DNA from: Chrysaora quinquecirrha
Taxonomy: Eukaryota; Cnidaria; Scyphozoa; Semaeostomeae; Pelagiidae
DNA length: 64,000 nucleotides
Direction of reading: 5' to 3'
NCBI GenBank assembly: GCA_014526335.1
Contig: JACTAT010000040.1
Coordinates: 5,292,725 to 5,356,724, forward strand
Shown here: one piece after another, positions 11,009-22,115 of the stretch
Layout of the letters: the number at the start of each line of letters is the position of its first letter
Numbering within the stretch: position 1 is the first letter of the stretch
Notes under the pieces: generated by a model
The model's input: only the letters and a program-made list of their open reading frames with translations
What the model was told of the DNA's origin: nothing
Database searches by the model: none
Made by a program: the position numbers and the translations under genes

Positions 11009-11630
11009 ATGTATCACTTTGATTCAAGAATAGCACTGAGTGAAATTGAAGAAACTGATGATCTACAAGGTCTTTTTAACACATACAGAATGAAGTTTTA
11101 CCGTTTGCTTCAATGCACCATAAAACACATACTATGAAGCACTGGTTGAATTTGTTCGAGGTGATGAGCATACATATACAGCAAAACCTCTGGAAAATGG
11201 TGAGTGGGATATCTTCAACAGAGAAGCAGAAGGATATTGGAAAAATGTTACTGGCTATGAGATAAGCAGACATATATCAAATATTGAATCTGCTTCATCA
11301 CTCATCTTTCTGTTTAAAGATTTGCTGGACTTGTTGTATGGTTATTACCCGCCATTCCTAACAGTTGAAAAACAATCTACAATTTGTCTATATGCTGATA
11401 GAGATAAAAAAGAAATTCATTTCAAACTGTATGGTTTAATAGATGACTGTTTAGATAGACGTTCTTTATATTGTTATACTCCCGGATTGTACTGCGATGG
11501 AATACCAACTTTGACTATTTGTAATTATTGTGGCCGAGAATGGGATGGAATGGCTCAGTGCGATTGTTTTAGAAATGCAGAGACAGAAGATTCAGACGTT
11601 GAGATGAGTGAAGATAATGTAACAGTATAA
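11009..11630 (+). CDS. Gene B: Cys-rich protein of unknown function behind a heat-shock promoter
   Basis: Opens with ATG at 11009 and reads 42 codons to a stop at 11135-11137. The second part is open from 11124 in another frame and ends at 11630, giving about 205 residues if joined by a +1 shift. The C-terminal third has CNYC and CDC cysteine pairs within 16 residues (zinc ribbon-like), then an acidic tail. The same shift exists in the left copy, so it predates or was copied between the arms. The start is supported by the TATA box 53 bp upstream. I do not recognise the family; DNA-element or host stress gene are both open. Confidence 0.5.
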
Positions 11631-13323
11631 CTTTAATAGTATTGTTGGTGTTTGGAATTAAACTGTGCGAATATTTAATATTAAGAAAATGTTATTGTTG
11701 ATAATAATTGAGTTGTTGTTGTTGAATTGTAAATTGGAGACTTCTGGAAAGTTCTAGTTATCACTTTTGACTCGCGGGAAGCGCGAGGAGTATGGATGGG
11801 GAGCATTTCGTATTTCGTGTCGTCCAATTCGGCATTGTTTCATTGTTCGTGATGATGCATTGCGAAAAGTATTGTTTGTCTATTGTAATCTTTTGTTATG
11901 CAAGACATCGATTGTTCTTTTGTCTCCACCATTAACGTCTTTTGTTCTTTTGTCTCTTCATGAATCTGTGCTTGACTGTGAATGTTTTTCGAGACGAGAG
12001 AGTATCTGTGAGGTGAATAATGGCGGACAGGTTTAACTATTGTTGTGACCCGCTCTTGCTGCAAGCTGGAAGGCACATCGGAAAAGAAAAGTTCAGCCTA
12101 GCCTAACAGGATTCGTAGTTTACAAGCATAACTTAAACTGTCCGTGCTTAGTTAGGATTGCATTAAACAAGCCCTCGTTTTGGAACAGAAAGATCTCACG
12201 ATCATTTCGATCATTGAAGTTTGTATTTTGGTTGGCCTAAAAGATTTCGGCGAAGAGAACTTTGAGAGCATTAAACTTTTTGTAGACTTTCCGAAGACTT
12301 CAAGGAAGGCATGTTTATCGTTTTGTCAGTTGTTTCTAACCATTAGTGGAAGGCAAAAAACAAGGATTTATCTGATTTCAAATAAATAGATTTTTTTGTC
12401 AATGTACAAATTTTCTTGACAAAATTTTGCCTTCAAACAAAGGTTGCCATTTTTTAGCAATCAATAAATATTAAAAAAATAAATTGCTTCCCACTCCTTT
12501 CAATTTCTTAAAATTTCCTACTTTATTTTGCATTTCAAAAAAAGCGGTCAATATTCATGAATAAAAAGGAAAAATAAAACAGTCCAAAAGAGAAAGAACC
12601 TAACAATATCAAGTCAGATATCTAAAAAGCGGAACAGAGGAATGGTGGGACAATGGGATGCTGGAAATATTTTAGGGTTGGGGAACATCTTTCGAGGGGA
12701 AACTAGGAAATCATCACATCAGTCTTGGGGCAGAAAAATAACTATTAATATAGTCTGTCGGAAATAAGTTTTTATCTTTTTTCATTAAATTTCTGCAAAA
12801 ACCCATTTCTATTGCAAGTCACCTGAAGGTCTCTTTCATTGTACAATTACAATTACTCCTGTTTTTACTTTCTTGTTCTTCTTGTTATGTTTCTGTCTCT
12901 AAATTCTTCGTTGTCATCTTATTTTTCTTTGGTCTTACTCTATTCCGTGTTATTGTCGCTCGTTCTTCCTTTTCTTCTAGCTCTTCTTCTTCTTGATCAT
13001 TCCCTTTTTCTTCCTGTTCCTCTTCTTCATCACTTTTTTCTTTCCCTTTCTTTCTTCCTCTTCTTCCTCTTCTTCATCTTCTTATTCATCGTGTTTTCTC
13101 CTTATTAATATTATTCTCTCCTCTTTATCCTATCGTCAAAGTCTCCCTGCCCATTTCTGCTCTTCTTAATGGTTTTATCCACAATCTTGATAGGCATTCT
13201 TCTTCCAATTTTTTAAATTTTGTCTTCTGTTTTCTTTTACTTTTTATCTTCTTCATTTGTGCGTTTTTCTTGTTTGTCTTACTCTATTCAGTGTTACTGT
13301 TGTTCTTTTTTATTTCGTCTTAT
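11631..13323. other. No clear gene; short HSE and pyrimidine-rich tract
   Basis: A three-unit heat-shock element (TTC, GAA, TTC at 5-bp spacing) lies at 11742-11754. A GC-richer stretch near 11765-12180 contains an ATG in a good start context (12017) but no supported frame. 12840-13330 is a strongly C/T-rich tract (runs of TTCTTCCTC) whose open frames are composition artefacts. This is probably intronic to the cold-shock gene. Confidence 0.5.
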
Positions 13324-13694
13324 TACACGTATTTTTTATAAGAAACTAAAAAATTGATCCAGTACTGAAAGTTTCTTAAAATTGTCAGATTTCGAGTACT
13401 CGAAGTTTCTTAAGAGTTTCTTGAATATCCATATTGGCAACATAGCTATTCAATCTGAATCTGTTCCAAACCCATTATTTGATCGTATTTGAAAGCATAT
13501 GGGTTTCCTGTTTGTTTGCTTGTCACAGAAATGCTTTATTGCAGACGAAACACCGGAAATAAAAGACAATTTTTGAATTTTTCACTATCTGAGGTAAAAA
13601 GTTTCCTATGTAAAAAATTTCAAGTTCTGGAGTTTCTTAAATTTGTGGCTATTCGAGAGTCTGGGTTTCTTATAAAGAGTTAAAAACTCGTGTA
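13324..13694. mobile_element. MITE, AAGAAAC subfamily
   Basis: 371 bp with inverted ends starting TACACG and running into ATAAGAAAC on both sides, TA at the outer edges as for Tc1/mariner-type insertions. The word GTTTCTT/AAGAAAC recurs inside. It lies in the intron before the cold-shock exon. Confidence 0.7.
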
Positions 13695-13762
13695 ATTGCT
13701 ATTTCTCTATTTCTTATCCATCCCCATGATTAAACGTTTTTTTCTCTTTTTATTTTTGTTAG

Positions 13763-13845
13763 GCCGGTGACATCGTTGAATTCGTTGTGGTAAAATGTCA
13801 CAAGAATGCAAAGAACAGCGCCATTCAAATTCAACGGATTTCAAC
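13763..13845 (+). CDS. Cold-shock-domain exon of a CSDE1/UNR-like gene
   Basis: An 83-bp exon between a TTGTTAG acceptor and a GTATGT donor. Only one frame is open and it reads 27 residues beginning AGDIVEFVVVKCHKNAK and ending QIQRIS: the last two beta strands of a cold-shock domain (GD-x-VEF, basic loop, SA-x-x-x-x-R-I). It ends two bases into a codon, which fits the next exon at 16115. CSDE1 is a cytoplasmic RNA-binding protein with several such domains that controls mRNA stability and translation. Upstream exons must lie before the window or be hidden; the palindrome at 1-11610 may therefore sit in an intron of this gene. Confidence 0.6.
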
Positions 13846-13885
13846 GTATGTTAAACAAATTCTTCCGTGCATTAGTTTCGCCGAT

Positions 13886-14247
13886 TACACTCTTTTTTTA
13901 TAAGAACAATTTTATAAGAACACGAGCCTGGATTTTGCCCTGATTTTAAGAACAAAATAAGAACAAGCTGAGGCTGGGCCTTTTCATAAGCCCTGAGAAT
14001 ATCAACTAAATATGAAAGTACGACAGTCAGACTGAACGTAAAAAGCAAGCAAACAGTGAACTGGACAAGCATGCTCCATTTTTACACAACCCTATTACCA
14101 CTAAAGACATTCACTGACAAAATCTAGATGTCTCAGTAACCAAAGATTTAAGAACAGATTAAGAACATTTCAGGCTCAAAAAAGGCAAAAACTTAAGAAC
14201 AGCCAGCCTCAATCAAATTTCCTGGTTCTTATAAATAAAAGAGTGTA
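13886..14247. mobile_element. MITE, AAGAACA subfamily
   Basis: 362 bp, inverted ends TACACTCTTTTTTTATAAGA, TA at both edges. At least eight AAGAACA words sit in the interior, often beside AGGCTC/AGGCTG. It begins 41 bp after the splice donor of the cold-shock exon. Confidence 0.8.
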
Positions 14248-14494
14248 GTTTACATTTAGACCAATCTATGAGTTGCAGTAATGTTCTAAGAAATTTGTTC
14301 AAACCGAGGGGCTCTTTACTCTTCAAAGAGTTATGCGAGTTTCTAACTAAAATAAAAAGATTCTCAAGGGATTTTTGTGAGAACAATACGTTTCAAGCAA
14401 AGATGTACGAGATTTCGAAGGTGTGAATCGCCCCTCGGTTCAAACGCTCTCAACATTTCACAACATTTCTCAACATTTCATTTCAATGCTCGAC

Positions 14495-15000
14495 AGGGTT
14501 GCCACTCTTGACATTCAGTTTTCCCCTACCACGCATGCGTTTTCTACCTACGGTCCACCTACGCATTTCCCCCCAAATTCTACCTAAAAATCCCTACATT
14601 TTGATAAATCTACCCATATTCCACCTATTTTCTACCACGTGGGTATCATGTGACCTAAAAAATGACAAAAATTTCGCGTCATTTGACTCATCACAGATCC
14701 ACAATAGGGTGCGATCCCCAGGGGGCAACGTCGCAGTTGTTCGAAACAGAGGTCTCAATGATTGATAAACTATGGTTTTTGAAGTCTTTTTGAAGCTTCA
14801 ACACAGCAAAAACATCAGAATTTTGCAATTTTGTTGAGAAAATTTCCAGAATTTCATATTTTCTGAAAAATACCTACATTTTTGAAAAATCTACCTACTT
14901 TTCATGATTTCTACCGTAGGTTTTCCTACAACCTACGAACCTCCAAAAATCCTCGCAAAAATCCCTACTGTAGGTGGAAATCCCTACGAGTGGCAGCCTT
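14495..15000. mobile_element. hAT-type MITE with 8-bp target duplication
   Basis: 506 bp. Ends AGGGTTGCCACTC and its near-complement GAGTGGCAGCCTT. The target duplication TGCTCGAC is at 14487-14494 and 15001-15008. An 8-bp duplication and this terminus fit non-autonomous hAT elements. The interior is rich in CCTAC/GTAGG words and has no gene. Confidence 0.8.
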
Positions 15001-15299
15001 TGCTCGACTTTTGTTGATCAATGTCGAGAGAAGTTGAATGATGGTGTAAAAAACAATCTCCACAATTTGTAAGTCGAGAGAATCGATTTCTATGCTCTTG
15101 GGAATAAGCAGAAGAAATGTCCTCTTTTCTGCCCCTTCACCTCGTTGACTTTTGTCGAGAGAGGTGTTCAAACACTCGACAGCTCTGGGTTTTGGTCATT
15201 GACACTTCAGACAATAGAAATGTCAGGGGAAGTCAAGCAATGAATTTGAAGTTGTCAAAACTTCCTAGACAATGACATGACATCGCCCAGTATAAGAAC

Positions 15300-15955
15300 A
15301 ACGCTAGTGAATCTATAGCACTGCTGTGGTGTCTACGCATTACTGTGGTGGTATATTTTGCATACTGTGGTGGTGTTTTTTTTGTGTACTGTGGTGGATA
15401 AGCACTACTGTGGTGGGTAGTGCTTATGTGGTGGGTTATTATGCTTGGTGTGGTGTTGCTTCTTGCGTACTGTGGTGGATAAGCACTACTGTGGTGGGTT
15501 ATTATGCTTGTTGTGGTGGGTTATTATGCTTGGTGTGGCGGTGTTTTTTTGTGTACTGTGGTGGAAACGTACTACTGTGGTGGGTCATTATGCTTGGTGT
15601 AGTGGTATTTTTTGCGTACTGTGATTGGTATTAAATCATAGCTAAAATCTATTGATCAAGCAAGAAAAAACAACAAAATCCACCACACCAAGCATAATAA
15701 CTCACCACATCAAGCATAATACAATAACCAACCACAGTAGTGCTTATCCGCCACGGCAGGCAAAAACATCACCACATCAAGCATAATAACCCACTTCATA
15801 AAGCATTTTAATCCACCACATCAAGCATAATAACCCACCACAGAAGTACGTAACCACCACAGTACACAAAAAACACCACCACAGTAAGCAAAATATACCA
15901 CCACAGTAGTACGTATCCATCACAGTAGTGCGTCGCTAGCATGAAAACGACTATT
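15300..15955. repeat. Fold-back TGTGGTGG minisatellite
   Basis: 15310-15625 consists of irregular units with ACTGTGGTGG and ATTATGCTTGGTGTGG. 15680-15935 carries the same units as reverse complement, with a spacer of about 50 bp. Both outer edges share GCTAG then GCACT-CTGTGGTG, so this could be a mobile fold-back unit. Intronic. Confidence 0.8.
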
Positions 15956-16114
15956 TTCTCGACAAAAAGTTGAGGGTTGTCAAGTGAAAAGTTGAGGTCA
16001 TTCGAACAAGCTTTACTGCAAGCTTTACTGTCAGTACGTTAGGCCAGTTACTAACCGTATATTTTTAAGCTGTTCAATTTGGATTTTCACAACAGAATTT
16101 TCACATTTTCACAG

Positions 16115-16306
16115 AGAAAGCGACAAGAGACCGGTCTTGAGGAAGAGAGTCTCCTGCCTCCCGCTCCAACGTAAGTTTTCTTTCATTTGTTTGTTTTTTT
16201 TACAATTTTGGCCAGTGGTAAACAGTAAAGTTGCTCGACAGCCTCGAACTGGATCAGAGACCCTGGCAGAGGAAACCCCAAACAGGGGGACCAAAACGCT
16301 CACTAC
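16115..16306 (+). CDS. CSDE1/UNR-like gene, C-terminal exons with SUZ-C-like motif
   Basis: Exon 16115-16170 (acceptor TTTTCACAG, perfect GTAAGT donor) reads ESDKRPVLRKRVSCLPLQ in the phase left by the cold-shock exon. A 45-bp pyrimidine-rich stretch with GT and AG ends follows (16171-16215); it is in frame, so it could be a mini-intron or be retained. Exon 16216 onward reads VNSKVARQPRT followed by an acidic, Thr-rich tail; RQPR is the core of the SUZ-C motif found at the C-terminus of UNR/CSDE1. The frame reaches the hAT target duplication at 16299 and originally continued at 20295-20318 with four more codons and a stop. With the transposon present the frame ends at 16353-16355 inside the transposon terminus. 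Confidence 0.6.
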
Positions 16307-19300
16307 CAGTGGCGGACTGGCCTCTCAAAATCTGGTAAAGGGCCCCTTTTGCTGAAAAAGGGCCCTTTTGCAAAATAATAATTTTTTCTTTTGATGTCCG
16401 CTTGCGAATATTGGACATCTCACAATATATTAAAAACTCTCTTTGTTAATAAGCTAGGTCAATGAAGTAAATAAATAGAAATCAAATATAGCGTGTACTA
16501 GGTTTCCGTTACGTATTGGGTGTTCATCAGTTGGACATCAGTTAAAACAATTGAGTGACATAAATGCTTGACAAACAAATTTTTGACTGCTAATAAAAAT
16601 GTTTCCGTTTGAGACCTGTGTGTGGCATGAGTTCTCGACTCTCGAGTTGTCTCACTTACCTGCCTGTGCTTGATTCATTCGTACGAAAAACAAAAGCGCA
16701 TGGAAAGAAAGAATGGAAAAGAAACGAGGACGGACAGAAAATGCTCAAGGAAGGAATGATTCGTTGTCAAACGATGGCGAGAAAGAGCCAGTTGTAATGG
16801 AAAACAGTGTCTCAAAAAGCAATGAGTCTGCAAAACGTCGAGTAGTAAGTGGCTCTCAGAAAAGAAAAAAGGCAAAGTTAAAACAACTCGCTAAAGAGAT
16901 AGAAGGAACAAGACCAATCACTGGTTTCCTGGTAAGCTGAGAAGAAATCTAACTTTGATAGCATCTCATTAAAGTGGTTTGAACTTGATTATCTGTTTGT
17001 GTTATGGACATTATCGTATGTCTTTAATATAGATATCTGAAATTAATCATGTGCTTTAATTCTGAAAATTCAAAATAATGCGCGTTTTCTAACTAGAGAC
17101 TGATTGCTAGGAAGCTACTCCATAATACGACGGTGATTACAAAACTTCAAGAAAATCCTCTTATTATGTTTTAGCACCTAACTAACACAAGCCTTATAAA
17201 TTCAATTTAAAGACACATATATAATATAATAAGCTTCCTTTTAACTTTTGCGATAACCTTACTGTCAGGTCAAGGCACAAACGTATTTATTTCAGTTGGC
17301 ATACATAATCCACGAAAGATAATCCACGGTTCAGAAACGGAAAAGGTCCAGGAAGAAGTTCCAATGGAAAAGCCAATGTCACCAAAATGCACAGAGTTCT
17401 CAACAATTGATGAACCAGAGAATGGAAACGAAGATTTCGTTGAGAAGGCACACGCTGCAGTGGGCTATGATCTGAATCTCGATCACAGTGCTAAAATGGA
17501 AATAATGAGCTACGTCGACGAAGGCCCTGCTGTTAACGTAACTGTGGAGAAGGATTTACCCACCATTGGCGATCCTGAAAGCGGCGCTGCCTTACCAGAA
17601 GACACCAAAGAAGACCAGCAATCAATACAACCAACCATCAATGCCTCGCTCTTCACTTGCCCAAACCGTTCCCAACTAAAAGACTTTTTTTCTGTCCATC
17701 CCTTGCAACCAGAAAAGGGTGTGCCTTTTGACTACAGAATATATTCACGCAATATGCCATCCGGAGAGACGGTTAAAAGACAATGGTTATCGCATTCAGA
17801 GGCAAAGGAAGCCCTTTTCTGTACAGTTTGTCTTGCTTTCGAGCCCGTTGGATCAGCATGTACAACTTCAAATTTTGTAACAGGATTTAAAGATTTTCAC
17901 CGTGTAAGTCAACGCGTTAATGAGCATGAAGCATCAAAGACTCATAGCAAACATGTTCAAGATTACCTTCGAGCAATAAGTAATAATCATATTTTCAATG
18001 CTCTCAACACGTCAGAGATGAATCATAGAAAAGCAGTGAAAGAAAGAAGAGAAGTATTAGACAGGATCATCGAGGTTATCAAGACGATGGGTAGACAAGG
18101 ACTTGCATTCAGAGGTCACCGTGAAGAGGCAGGCTACACGCTAGATGGGGAAACCCAAAATCATGGAAACTTACTTGCCATTCTCCAATTGCTGACCAAG
18201 TATGACGAAAAGCTAAGCAGACATCTAGAAACTGTCATAAAGCAATCCAGGCTCCGAAAAGAGAAGCTCAAGAAGAAAGGGAAAGAAAAAAGCAAAGGAA
18301 GAGGTTCTTTGATCACAATGATAAGCAAAACAACCATAAATAACATACTAGAAATTATAAGATCAATGATGCAGGAGAAAATAAGCGGGGAAGTAGCTCG
18401 TGCGAAAGTTTTCTCAATACAAGTGGATACGACACAAGATATAACAACTAAAGATCAATGCAGCTTTGTCGTACGTTATGTTCTTGACGATTGTATTCAT
18501 GAAAGATTTCTAGCAATCGTTCCAAGGCTCGATGGGAGTGGAAAAGGTCTTTTTAACCTCTTGAAGGAGTCACTGGAGAGACTGGAGATCGACATTAAGA
18601 ACTGCATCTCTGACAGCACAGATGGAGCAGCAAGTTGTCATGGCTTGTACAATGGCTTGCAAGCAAAGCTTACAGAAGCAGCAGGCCAACATGTACACAT
18701 ATGGTGTCATGCACATGTGCTCAATCTAGTCATTGTTGATGCAACAAAATGCTGTATTGTTTCCGTTTCATTCTTCAATCTCTTGCAAAAGGTTGCAACA
18801 TTCATCAAAGCTTCATATAAGAGGGCAGATGTTTGGCAGAAGCAGCTCGAGGGGAGGATTGGAACGGAGAAAACAAGACGACTGAAGCTCATCGGTGAGA
18901 CAAGATGGTCAGGCAAGTCCAACGCCCTACGAGGTATATTTGGAACGTATGAGAAGCCAATAGTGAATTCATTTCTGGATCTACTCATTTGTCTATTTAC
19001 CATCTCCACATCAATAAATTTTGAGCTTACAGTTAGAGAAGAAGCCAAAGCAATCATCAACGCTTTCCTGCAATTTCAGACCATTTTGTCCGCTTTCATC
19101 TTTCTAAGAATCTTTGAAGAGACAGTACCTTTGTCGGAGTACTTACAAACAAAGGGGTTAGACATGGTGAAAGCATGGAACATTGTGCAGATTGCAAGTC
19201 TCAACCTCAAAAGAAAGTCTCGAGAGTTTGATGACATCTATACTGCAGCAAGATCATATGCCGAAATGATAAATAAGGAGTTGGACGCAACAGCTGAAGA

Positions 19301-20294
19301 GATGCAATTCTCGAGCAGTTATATTGAAGATCAATTTGAAGAAATGCGAGTAGAAACGGACTTGAAAGAAAGAAGAGTCCGTAGAAGGAGAATAATGGCA
19401 GGCGAGGTAGCGGATGTAGATAGAAATCTCGATGCAAAGATGGAATTTAATGTGGACACTAACAATGTAATTATGGATAGGGTAGTTGAAGCCTTAGAAT
19501 CTCGCTTCGCTTCCCATAAAAGCCTGTTCATCGATTTATCGTGTTTAGATCCAGCAAGATTTGACGACATTGTGCTGCATGGAATTCCCGAAGGAGCTTT
19601 AGCTAGCATTTGTACGTTGGCGCCATCTATCACCGTAGAAAATCTAAGAGATGAGCTAAAATCGTTTGCGCAAAACTACTAAGAGCATTAACGCAGAGTA
19701 TACAATTGAAGGTGAAGCTTCTGAAGATGAAGAAAGGAACAGCGTTGCAGAAGAAGTAAAGGTTGCATGCAGGGACTGTTCAACGTGCGCTTTAAGGCTT
19801 CTTTCAAAATATCGACTCCACGAGAGGACCTACGACAACCTATACCTGGCGTACAAAGTCTTATGCACCTTGTCGGTCACGCAAGTCAACTGCGAAAGAT
19901 CCTTCTCAAAATTCCATGAAAGAAGACATGCTGGAAGCCACGATGCTGATGAGTATCGAGAAAGAGTTGCTCAACAGTTTGAGCAATGAAGTTATTATCG
20001 ATCGTCTGGCTCGCCGTACTCAAGAGATGTCAAAAATACTTTTGTAGACTGAAATCAGATTCGGACCGAAAAGTTTATAACTTCTTGTAATGATTTTAAT
20101 TGTAGCGATTAGATTGTATTTGCAAAACAAAGAAAAAGTTGCTTTGCAAGTGCCACACGTGTTATGTTGGCAAGGAATCAACGAATTGCATCGAAGTTCA
20201 TACTTGACCACGCCCCAATTTTTCAGGCCACACCCACTAGGGCCCCCTTCAGTCCTCCATGGCCGGTGAAAAATTCTGAGCCAGTCCGCCACTG
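16307..20294 (+). mobile_element. hAT DNA transposon with ZMYM1-like transposase, 8-bp TSD
   Basis: 3988 bp. Ends CAGTGGCGGACTGGC and its reverse complement; target duplication CTCACTAC at 16299-16306 and 20295-20302. It carries a transposase on the plus strand with at least two frameshifts, so it is probably no longer autonomous. It lies in the last coding exon of the cold-shock gene. Confidence 0.93.
16713..20047 (+). pseudogene. hAT transposase (TTF finger / DUF4371 / hAT dimerisation)
   Basis: The first exon 16713-16931 ends PITGFL before a GTAAGC donor. The main frame runs from about 17319 to 19682 (772 codons counted from 17364): a TTF-type zinc finger at about residues 105-210 (CTVCLAF, later H-x-x-S-K-x-H), then a DUF4371-like RNase H fold with a DTTQD block at about residue 356 and CHAHVLNLV at about residue 450. 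After a +1 shift near 19670, frame 19666-19989 holds the dimerisation motif VNCERSFSKF; a further shift near 19912 restores the usual ELLNSLSNE tail, ending at 20047. Transposase of the ZMYM1-like hAT branch; broken here. Confidence 0.85.
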
Positions 20295-20318
20295 CTCACT
20301 ACTGCCATTAACGTCTAA
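20295..20318 (+). CDS. Displaced last codons and stop of the CSDE1/UNR-like gene
   Basis: Begins with the second copy of the 8-bp duplication CTCACTAC, then three codons and TAA at 20316-20318, all in the frame of the exon interrupted at 16306. Together they show the pre-insertion C-terminus. Confidence 0.6.
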   Translation, partial: LTTAINV

Positions 20319-20640
20319 TTTTGATATAATTTGACATGTTGGTCAACAACTTTGACCAGTTTGACCAAGCCTCAACTGCCAGGCAGAAAAATTGCATGGG
20401 CATAGGGTTGAAAATTCTTTATTTTTCTCTCAGAAATTTCTACATCACTCGGCCACCCTGTGGTCCCGATGGGTCACGTGGTTTCAAAGAAAGAAAAGCG
20501 GAAAGAAAAGAGGAAGAAGAAATTGAAACGTAAATAAAAAGGAAAAAATGAAATAAAAAAAATAAGATTGAAAATTGAAGGAAAAAAGAAATGAAAAGAA
20601 AGCAAAGAGCAATAAAGTTTTTATTTTTTTCAGCGAAAAC
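20319..20640 (+). other. Probable 3' UTR of the CSDE1/UNR-like gene
   Basis: The A-rich segment following the displaced stop codon contains AATAAA at about 20533 and AATAAAG at about 20610. No other gene is seen. Assignment depends on the exon model. Confidence 0.4.
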
Positions 20641-20689
20641 TTTGTTCTAAAATTCTTGCCCTGTGAGGTGTGGTGTGGTTATCTCTCGG

Positions 20690-22115
20690 GTTGAATCTTT
20701 AGGGGGGGGGTTATCGACGGGATTGAATTTTGAAGGTTAGGGTTATCGACAGGATGGAATTTTAAGGGGTAGGGTTATTAGTAGGATTCAATTTAAGGGT
20801 AGGGTTATCTTTAGGATTGAACTATAAGTGGAGTGTTATCTCCAGGATTGAATATCTCCACGATTGAATTTTAAAGTTATCTCAAGGATTGAAGTTTGAG
20901 GGTAGGGTTATCGATGGGATTGAATTTAAAGGGTAGGGTTATTGGTAGGATTAAATTTAAGGGTAGGGTCATCTTTAGGATTGAATTTTAAAGGGTAGGG
21001 TCATCTTTAGGATTGAATTTTAAAGGGTTATCTTTTAGATTTAATTTTAAAAGGTAGGGTTGACCTTAGGATTGAATTTTGAAGGGAAGGGTCATTGAGG
21101 GGATTGAATTTAAAGGGTAGGATTATCGACGGGATTAAATTTTAAGGGTAGGGTTATCGGCAGGATTAAATTTTAAGGGTAGGGTTATCGACGGGATTAA
21201 ATTTTAAAGGGTAGGGTTATTTCTAGGATATGACCATAAAATTCAACCCTGTCGATAACCCTGCTCTTAACATTCAATCCTATCGATAACCATACCCTTT
21301 AAAATTCAATCCTAAAGATAATCCTACCCTTCAAATTTAATCCTATCGATAACCCTACCTTTAAAATTCAATCCTAGAGATTTATTCCTGTCGACAGCCC
21401 TACCCTTATAATTCAATTCTAAAGATAACCCTACCCTTGAATTTTAATCCTGTCAATAACCCTACCCTTTAAATTCAATCCCATCGATAACCCTACCCTT
21501 TAACTTTAATCCTATATTCCTATCGATAACCCTACCCTTAAAATTTAATCTTATCGATAACCCTACCCTTAAGATTTAATCCTGTCCATAACCATACCCT
21601 TAAAATTCAATCGTTTCGATAACCCTACTCTTTAAAATTCAATCATATCAATAACCCTATCCTATAAAATGCAATCTTATCGATAACCCTACCCTGAGAA
21701 TTTAATCCTGTCGATAACCCTACCCTTAAAATTTAACCCCAGAGATAACCCTACCCTTAAAATTCAATCCTAGATATAACCCTACCCTTAAAATTCAATC
21801 CTATCTATAACCCTACCCTTAGAATTTCATCCTGTCGATAAACCTATAAATCGATAAACCTACCCTTAAAATTTAATCCTGTCGATAGATAGCCCTACCC
21901 TTTAAAATTAAATCCGTCGATAATCCTACCCTTTAAATTCAATCCTATCGATAACCCTGCCCTGAGAATTTAATCCTGTCGATAACCCTAACCTTTAAAT
22001 TTAATCCTAGAGATAACCCGTCCCTACCCTTAAAATGCAATCCTAGAGATAACCCTAACCTTAAAATTTAATCCCGTCGATAACCTTACCCATAAAATTC
22101 ACTCCTATCGATAAC
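20690..22115. repeat. Head-to-head minisatellite, about 31-bp unit
   Basis: Units read GGGTAGGGTTATCGACAGGA plus TTGAATTTTAA before about 21233 and the reverse complement after it. About 17 units precede the switch and about 28 follow. Unit length varies between about 29 and 34 bp. No gene inside. Confidence 0.88.

Larger units (their letters stand above)
3936..11610. repeat. Right arm of the giant palindrome (LINE-interrupted)
   Basis: Mirror image of 1-3935 carrying genes A and B on the plus strand. Symmetry is lost at 5848, inside gene A, and resumes at 10760, upstream of gene B. Left-arm bases 851-1358 have no counterpart and 4911 bp of LINE sequence stand in their place. The minisatellite part is shorter than in the left arm because the left one carries an internal duplication of about 934 bp. 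Confidence 0.9.

Noticed and set aside
12839..13108. Leu/Phe/Ser-rich 89-codon frame
   Set aside because: Product of a C/T-rich tract; no splice sites or codon bias.
20690..22115. TAGGGTTA words suggesting interstitial telomere repeats
   Set aside because: The unit is about 31 bp and contains ATCGACAGGATTGAATTT; there is no run of the hexamer TTAGGG.
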